Positions 58,553-64,000 of a stretch of DNA of 64,000 bases are shown one piece after another. Origin of the DNA: Blautia sp. Marseille-P3087 (GTDB taxonomy: Bacteria; Bacillota; Clostridia; Lachnospirales; Lachnospiraceae). The translations under genes were made by a program, and so were the position numbers. The notes beneath the pieces were generated by a model. It worked only from the letters and a program-made list of their open reading frames with translations. It did not search any database and was not told where the DNA came from. Every line of letters starts with the position of its first letter. Position 1 is the first letter of the stretch. The DNA is taken from contig NZ_LT635539.1 of NCBI RefSeq assembly GCF_900120195.1, positions 2,152,678 to 2,216,677 of the forward strand, written 5' to 3'.

Positions 58553-60946
58553 ATGAAAAAAATAGATTTTAATAAAAACTGGACATGTAAATGTCTTACC
58601 AGAGATGAAGAACCATACTCTGTGACTCTTCCGCATGACGCCATGCGGAGTGAGCCGCGAACAGAAGAAAGTTTGAGCGAAGGAAATTCCGGCTGGTATC
58701 TGTGCGGCGACTATGAATATACAAAACATGTTTTTGTACCGTCAGAGTACAGTGGCAAAAAGGTTCTCATCGAGTTTGAAAGTGTTTATCATAATGCAGA
58801 AGTTTATATTAATGGAAAGAAAGCTGCATACAGACCGTACGGATACACGAATTTTTATGTAGATACTGAAGGGCTTTTGAAATATGAAGCACAGAATGAA
58901 ATCCGTGTGATCGCACGAAATTCCGATCAGCCAAACAGCCGCTGGTATTCAGGAACAGGAATCTACCGTCCGGTATACCTCTGGACAGGAGATAAAAAAT
59001 ATATCCCGGTAAACGGAATTAAAATTCACACAGTCAGTTATATGCCGGCTGTGATCGAGGTGGAGATTAAAACTTCCTGTCCGGGTATGTTAAATGTTGG
59101 AATTTTAGATAAAGAACATACTGTGCTTACAGAAAAAATCGAAAATACAGGAAAACCGTCCGTATTTCGTATGGAAATTCCGGATGCAAAGCTCTGGGAC
59201 TGTGATCATCCGAATCTTTACACCCTGCGTGCGACATTTGGAGAAGATGTTGTCGAGGAAACATTTGGAATCCGACTTCTTGAATGGAGCCCGGAAAATG
59301 GTCTTACGATCAACGGCAAAAGAGAAATTCTCCGTGGAGCCTGCGTGCATCATGATAACGGTGTACTTGGGGCATGTACCTATCCGGAGGCTGAGGAGAG
59401 AAGAGTTCGCATCCTCAAAGAAAACGGTTATAATGCAATCCGTTCTTCACATTATCCATGTTCTAAGGACTTGTTGGATGCCTGCGACCACCAGGGAATG
59501 CTGGTAATGGATGAGTATGTCGATGTCTGGTACATCCACAAGACAAAATATGATTATGTGGATTATCTTCAGGAATGGTGGCAGCAGGATCTTAAAGATA
59601 TGGTAGAAAAAGACTATAACCACCCGTCTGTGATCATGTACTCTACTGGAAATGAAGTAGCAGAGACCGCACAGAAAAAAGGAATCGAGCTTACCGGAAA
59701 AATGACAGATTATCTTCACAAACTTGATCCATACAGACCGGTAACCTGCGGAATCAATATTTTCTTTAACTTCTTAAGTTCCATGGGAATGGGCGTTTAC
59801 AGCGACGATAAAGCAGAAAAAAGTGCACAGTCGGCAAAACAGGAAGTTGAGAAAAAAGAAAAGAAGAAACCGGTAGGAAGTGAATTTTATAATACTCTTG
59901 CATGTCTGGTTGGAGATTATTTCATGAAGATTGGAGCAACACTTCCGCCATGTGACTGGAAAACAAAAGATGCTTTTGTAAACATGGACATTGCAGGATA
60001 TAACTACGGACTTTTCCGCTACAGGCACGACCTGAAGAAATATCCACAGCGTCTGATCTTAGGTACAGAGACTTTCTGCAAAGACGCATACAGCTTCTGG
60101 GAGATTGCAAAAAAGAATAAACGAATCCTTGGGGATTTTGTCTGGTCAGGATGGGAATATATCGGAGAGACCGGAGACGGTGCCGCAGAATATGAGGATT
60201 ACAAAGGCAAAATGCCACACACCAGAATGACCGGAAATAACGGACGAATCGATCTTCTCGGAAAACCTCGTGCGGAAGCAGCCTATACAAGAGTTGCTTT
60301 TGAACGCGAAACAGGTCCGTTTATTGCTGTAAAACCTGTTTATCAGAAAGAAAAGCTGAATCTGACAGGATGGGCACTTACAAAGGCTCTGGAGAGCTGG
60401 TCATGGAGAGGGTGTGCCGGAGAAAAAGCGGAGGTTGAAGTTTTTGCAAGGGCAGCAGAAGTGGAACTTCTGGTCAATGGAAAGAAAGCAGCCCGTGGAA
60501 AAGTAAAGAAATGCAGGTCAAAATTCCACATTCCATATGAAGATGGTGAGATTATTGCAATTTCCTATGATAAAAACGGCCACGAGATCAACCGTCAGAC
60601 TCTTGTAACAGCGAATGAACAGACAATTCTTCATATCAAACCGGAGCAGGAAACAGTGCAACCGGGTAAATTGCTGTTTGTTCCAATGCAGTACGGAGAC
60701 TTTATAGGGAACTGGAAACCGATGGAAAAACATCATCTCAAGGTTTCTGTTGAGAATGGAACACTTGAAGGTCTGGGAAGTGCCTGCTCCTATGTGGAAG
60801 GAAACTATGCACAGGATACCGTTGATACTTATTATGGTGAAGCGATGGCCGTGGTACGCGCCGGAGAAACTGATTTGGTAAAAATCACTGTCTGTGATGA
60901 AGAAAAGACATATACCCGTGAGATTCCGATTGTAGCATTAAAATAG
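58553..60946 (+). CDS. Glycoside hydrolase family 2 protein (beta-galactosidase-like)
   Basis: A 797-residue GH2 enzyme without signal peptide. The domains are a sugar-binding domain (about 1-150), an Ig-like domain, and a TIM barrel with acid/base Glu368 (NHPSVIMYSTGNEV) and nucleophile Glu506 (ILGTETF). DUF4982/Ig-like C-terminal domains follow. Galactosidase, glucuronidase or mannosidase cannot be told apart here. It is coupled to the GH78-like gene; terminator follows at 61037. Confidence 0.88.
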   Translation: MKKIDFNKNWTCKCLTRDEEPYSVTLPHDAMRSEPRTEESLSEGNSGWYLCGDYEYTKHVFVPSEYSGKKVLIEFESVYHNAEVYINGKKAAYRPYGYTNFYVDTEGLLKYEAQNEIRVIARNSDQPNSRWYSGTGIYRPVYLWTGDKKYIPVNGIKIHTVSYMPAVIEVEIKTSCPGMLNVGILDKEHTVLTEKIENTGKPSVFRMEIPDAKLWDCDHPNLYTLRATFGEDVVEETFGIRLLEWSPENGLTINGKREILRGACVHHDNGVLGACTYPEAEERRVRILKENGYNAIRSSHYPCSKDLLDACDHQGMLVMDEYVDVWYIHKTKYDYVDYLQEWWQQDLKDMVEKDYNHPSVIMYSTGNEVAETAQKKGIELTGKMTDYLHKLDPYRPVTCGINIFFNFLSSMGMGVYSDDKAEKSAQSAKQEVEKKEKKKPVGSEFYNTLACLVGDYFMKIGATLPPCDWKTKDAFVNMDIAGYNYGLFRYRHDLKKYPQRLILGTETFCKDAYSFWEIAKKNKRILGDFVWSGWEYIGETGDGAAEYEDYKGKMPHTRMTGNNGRIDLLGKPRAEAAYTRVAFERETGPFIAVKPVYQKEKLNLTGWALTKALESWSWRGCAGEKAEVEVFARAAEVELLVNGKKAARGKVKKCRSKFHIPYEDGEIIAISYDKNGHEINRQTLVTANEQTILHIKPEQETVQPGKLLFVPMQYGDFIGNWKPMEKHHLKVSVENGTLEGLGSACSYVEGNYAQDTVDTYYGEAMAVVRAGETDLVKITVCDEEKTYTREIPIVALK

Positions 60947-61036
60947 AAAACTATAGGCAATATAAACAAAAACAAATATCACAATTTGTGCAAGATTTCC
61001 TGAAAAATTTTGCTTGTGAAAATTCAATAAAAAAAT

Positions 61037-61093
61037 GCTCCCATTTACGGCTGAAAAAGTGCAGTCTGCGAAAAAAATGGGAGCGTTTTTTTA
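61037..61093 (+). terminator. Terminator after the GH2 gene
   Basis: TGCTCCCATTT and AAATGGGAGC arms enclose a loop of about 27 bases, followed by GTTTTTTTAA. The 236-base gap to the next gene holds this and the next ribosome-binding site. Confidence 0.85.
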
Positions 61094-61182
61094 ATTTATG
61101 TTAAATTTAGAACATAGAAATTGAGGAAGCACTTGAGCGATGAGGCTTACCCATATTTCAGGGAAAGAAAGGAGCTACAAAC

Positions 61183-64000
61183 ATGAGCAGAAAAAGAAAT
61201 ATCTGGCGTGGTCTGACTACTCTTACAGCGTCTCTTCTGACCGTTTCTGTTGCGGCAGGACCTGTAGTAGACAGTTATCGTACAGACATCGACAAATTTC
61301 TTGGTACAAAGAGCAGTGCGATGGTAACAGACAGTACAGATGAGGATCTGTATACATATAAGTCTGATTATTCCAGCACTACCGAACTTCTTGATTCCAT
61401 CGAGGATCTCGGAGAACGTATGAGTGAGGAAGGAACTGTTCTGTTAAAAAACGAGAACAATGCACTTCCGCTGACAAAGGATGAGACACAAAAACTGTCT
61501 CTTCTCGGATTCTCCAGTTATTATCCGGTTCAGGGTGGTGACATGGGAAGTTCCCTGAACGAAAATGAGGGAACAGATGCAGATACGGTAGATTTTGTTG
61601 AAGCATTAGATGCAAAAGGATTCAAGATTAATGAAGATCTTCAGAAACTGTACAAGAGCCTGGAATCAGAATTCAAAACAGAAGTTAATATGTGGGGAAA
61701 TATCATGGAATATTACCACATTACAGCTCCTGCAACAGATGGCGTTTTTGCAAGCAAAGAACCTTCACAGGAAAAAATGGACAGCGTAGACAGCCAGTGG
61801 AAAGAATCTATGGATGATTACAATGTCATGCTGGTAACGATCGGACGTTCTTCTACAGAGAACGGAACTTATCTTCCGGGTGTGGATGGCGTAGATGCAT
61901 CCCAGAATCTGAATCAGACGGATCCGCTTGGATTAAGTGATGACGAACGTGACCTGATCAATGCTGCAGTCGAAGCAAAAGAAAACAATGGCGGTAAAGT
62001 CATTGTTATGCTGAACAATGCAAATGCAATGGAGATTGATGAAATCAAAAACAATGATGGTGTAGACGCAATTATGGAAGTTGGCCTTCCGGGCGGATAC
62101 GGATTCTATGGTGTTGCAGATATCCTTTCCGGAGAAGCAAATCCGTCCGGTCATCTGACAGATACTTATGCTGTGACAAATGCCAACTCACCGGCAGCAC
62201 AGAACTTTGGTAACTATGAGTGGACAAATGCTGATCCGGCTGTGAATATCAATGCAGAGGAAGTAGAAGCAGAAGGTATTTACACAGGATATAAATATTA
62301 TGAAACAAGATATGCAGATACGGTACTTGGACAGGGTAATGCAGATGCAACTGTAGGAAGCTCTACAGGAAAAGCATGGGATTATGATGATGAAGTATCT
62401 TATCCGTTTGGATATGGTCTTTCTTACACAACCTTTGAGCAGACTCTTAAGAGTGTAGATGTAGATCTTTCTGACAGAACTGTAACTGCTGAAGTAGAAG
62501 TTAAGAATACAGGAGATGTTGCAGGTAAAGATGTTGTACAGCTTTATACTTCTGTTCCTTACACAGATTATGATGTAGAAAACAAAGTAGAGAAATCTGC
62601 AGTTCAGCTTCTGGACTATGAAAAAACAGATATGATCGAGCCGGGCGAAAGCCAGACTGTTACAATTACTGCTGATGCACAGGATATGGCAAGCTGGGAC
62701 AGCACATGCAGCAACGAAGCAGGAACAACAGGTAACTGGATCCTGGATAATGGAACTTATTATTTCACTGTTGGAAATGGTGCACATGAGGCAGTAAATA
62801 ACGTGCTTGCTGCACAGGATCAGGATGTTGAAGGAAATAAAGATAATGTACAGACATGGGAACTTGGTGATTTCGATTCCTCTTCCTTTGCAGTAACTTT
62901 AAATGGTACACCGGTAGAAAATCAGCTCCAGGATGCAGATCTGAATAACTGGATGGAAGACACCGTTACTTACTTAAGCAGAAATGACTGGGAAGGAACT
63001 TGGCCGGAAACATACAAAGACCTGACAGCTACAGATGAGATGATCAGCACTATGGCTGATGACTACAGTGATATCGAAGCAAACGGAGATCCGTCTTCTG
63101 TAACCTTCGGGGCAGATAATGGAATGACCTTGGCAAATATGAAGGGTGTAGAAGATATCACAGATGAAAGATGGAGTACACTGATGGATCAGCTTACTCT
63201 GGAAGAATGCCTGATCCGTACTGGACTTGGTGGAACCAGCACAAAGGTTATCGAATCTATCACTTCTCCGGAAGCAATCCAGAACGATGGACCGAACGGA
63301 TTCAACTCTTATCCGCTGGGCCAGTATGCAAACTCCAATGCTTCTACAGGAGATCCTTGCGTGATCGCAGAAGATGATCCGAACCGTGACTACAAGATGG
63401 GTGTTATGGCAGTTGAAACTGTAATCGGTCAGACATTCAGCAAACAGCTGGCAGAAGAATGGGGTAAAGCAGTAGGTAACTATTCTCTGTGGGCAAATAC
63501 AGCAATCTGGTGGGGCGTTGGAACAAACCTTCATCGTACACCATACAATGCACGTAACCATGAATACTTCTCAGAAGATGCAGTTCTGACAGCAGGTCAG
63601 GGTGCAGCAATCATCAAAGCCGGACATGAGTATGGTGTACTGATCGCACCGAAACATCTGGCATTTAATGACACAGAGATCAACCGTACAGGTATTGCCG
63701 AGTTTATGACAGAACAGGCTGCACGTGAAAATGAGCTTCGTGGTACACAGTCCTGTATCGAAGATGCAAATGCGCTTGCTGTAATGACTACATACAACCG
63801 TGTCGGCTGTGTGACAAGTAATGCACATACCGGACTGCTTCTGAATATCCTTCACAAAGAATGGGGCTTCAAGGGCCTGATGTCTGAGGACTTCATTCAG
63901 GATCCGGCTTATACGAAGATCCACATGGCAGTACATAATGGTGTAACCATGACATGTAACACCGGTGACAACACCATGGCAGCAGTAGAAGCAGTATGGC
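61183..64000 (+). CDS. Secreted or membrane-bound GH3 glycosidase, domain-permuted, cut by window edge
   Basis: At least 939 codons are open to the window end, with no stop. The ATG at 61183 has AAGGAG 8 bases upstream. A basic start and hydrophobic segment (LTTLTASLLTVSVAAGPVV) form a signal or anchor. The usual GH3 order is reversed: the C-terminal-type domain comes first (EGTVLLKNENNALPL, PSGHLTDTYA, SYPFGYGLSYTTF), an FnIII-like domain next, and the TIM barrel last (LNILHKEWGFKGLMSEDF) with nucleophile Asp903. Such permuted GH3 enzymes are known in Clostridia. It probably acts outside the cell, feeding the GH78 and GH2 enzymes. Confidence 0.92.
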   Translation, partial: MSRKRNIWRGLTTLTASLLTVSVAAGPVVDSYRTDIDKFLGTKSSAMVTDSTDEDLYTYKSDYSSTTELLDSIEDLGERMSEEGTVLLKNENNALPLTKDETQKLSLLGFSSYYPVQGGDMGSSLNENEGTDADTVDFVEALDAKGFKINEDLQKLYKSLESEFKTEVNMWGNIMEYYHITAPATDGVFASKEPSQEKMDSVDSQWKESMDDYNVMLVTIGRSSTENGTYLPGVDGVDASQNLNQTDPLGLSDDERDLINAAVEAKENNGGKVIVMLNNANAMEIDEIKNNDGVDAIMEVGLPGGYGFYGVADILSGEANPSGHLTDTYAVTNANSPAAQNFGNYEWTNADPAVNINAEEVEAEGIYTGYKYYETRYADTVLGQGNADATVGSSTGKAWDYDDEVSYPFGYGLSYTTFEQTLKSVDVDLSDRTVTAEVEVKNTGDVAGKDVVQLYTSVPYTDYDVENKVEKSAVQLLDYEKTDMIEPGESQTVTITADAQDMASWDSTCSNEAGTTGNWILDNGTYYFTVGNGAHEAVNNVLAAQDQDVEGNKDNVQTWELGDFDSSSFAVTLNGTPVENQLQDADLNNWMEDTVTYLSRNDWEGTWPETYKDLTATDEMISTMADDYSDIEANGDPSSVTFGADNGMTLANMKGVEDITDERWSTLMDQLTLEECLIRTGLGGTSTKVIESITSPEAIQNDGPNGFNSYPLGQYANSNASTGDPCVIAEDDPNRDYKMGVMAVETVIGQTFSKQLAEEWGKAVGNYSLWANTAIWWGVGTNLHRTPYNARNHEYFSEDAVLTAGQGAAIIKAGHEYGVLIAPKHLAFNDTEINRTGIAEFMTEQAARENELRGTQSCIEDANALAVMTTYNRVGCVTSNAHTGLLLNILHKEWGFKGLMSEDFIQDPAYTKIHMAVHNGVTMTCNTGDNTMAAVEAVW

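Noticed and set aside
62188-63936. Several minus-strand open frames opposite the GH3 gene
   Set aside because: All Cys/Ile/Ser-rich shadows of the strong GH3 frame.

Overview
The window looks like a chromosomal replication-origin region from a gut-type Clostridia, most likely family Lachnospiraceae. The evidence is the gene set and order (rsmG-mnmG-mnmE-jag-yidC-yidD-rnpA-rpmH, then dnaA-dnaN-S4 protein-recF, with gyrB-gyrA further right), strong GGAGG ribosome-binding sites, moderate to low GC, a metK under a SAM riboswitch, and GH78/GH2/GH3 glycosidases. I cannot fix the genus from sequence alone.

Layout. 1-5.7 kb: a LuxR-type two-component system (minus strand) is divergent from a three-gene ABC-2 exporter (plus strand). 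They share a control region with TGACA/TGTCA half-sites. 5.7-7.8 kb: an alpha/beta hydrolase and a threonine aldolase. 7.9-11.7 kb: an AT-rich accessory island with an ApeA-like HEPN protein, a 5'-truncated specificity-subunit (HsdS/BcgIB-like) gene and a DUF4143 ATPase. 11.9-17.0 kb: a GldA/GldF/GldG-like ABC operon ending in an acidic DUF4340 protein. 17.2-24.3 kb: the rpmH-to-rsmG housekeeping block, read away from the origin. 24.35-24.9 kb: oriC with several DnaA boxes.

Right of the origin almost everything is on the plus strand: dnaA, dnaN, the S4 protein, recF, a large TPR plus P-loop protein of unknown function, and ksgA. These are followed by a small secreted protein, an S1-domain protein, a CBS/DRTGG-containing Mn-pyrophosphatase, a flavin reductase, aroK, murA, the SAM riboswitch with metK, an OmpR-type two-component system, a lysine/ornithine decarboxylase-like enzyme, a guanylate-kinase-like protein, holB, ricT, trmN6 and rsmI. 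Then comes a decayed junction joining a SARP-type regulator fragment to a headless pilin gene. gyrB-gyrA follow, then a membrane protein, a plsC-type acyltransferase, a small Cys-rich protein, and a glycosidase cluster that runs off the right edge inside a domain-permuted GH3 gene.

Gene direction switches at oriC, so most genes are read in the direction of the replication forks. Exceptions are the exporter at 2.3-5.5 kb and the small gene at 56.2 kb. The least ordinary parts are the HEPN/HsdS-remnant island, the TPR-P-loop protein downstream of recF, the regulator-pilin junction, a structured segment at 33.27-33.40 kb that may be a small RNA, and the dyad-rich stretch between the SAM riboswitch and metK. 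No CRISPR array, rRNA, recognisable tRNA or insertion-sequence transposase was seen.
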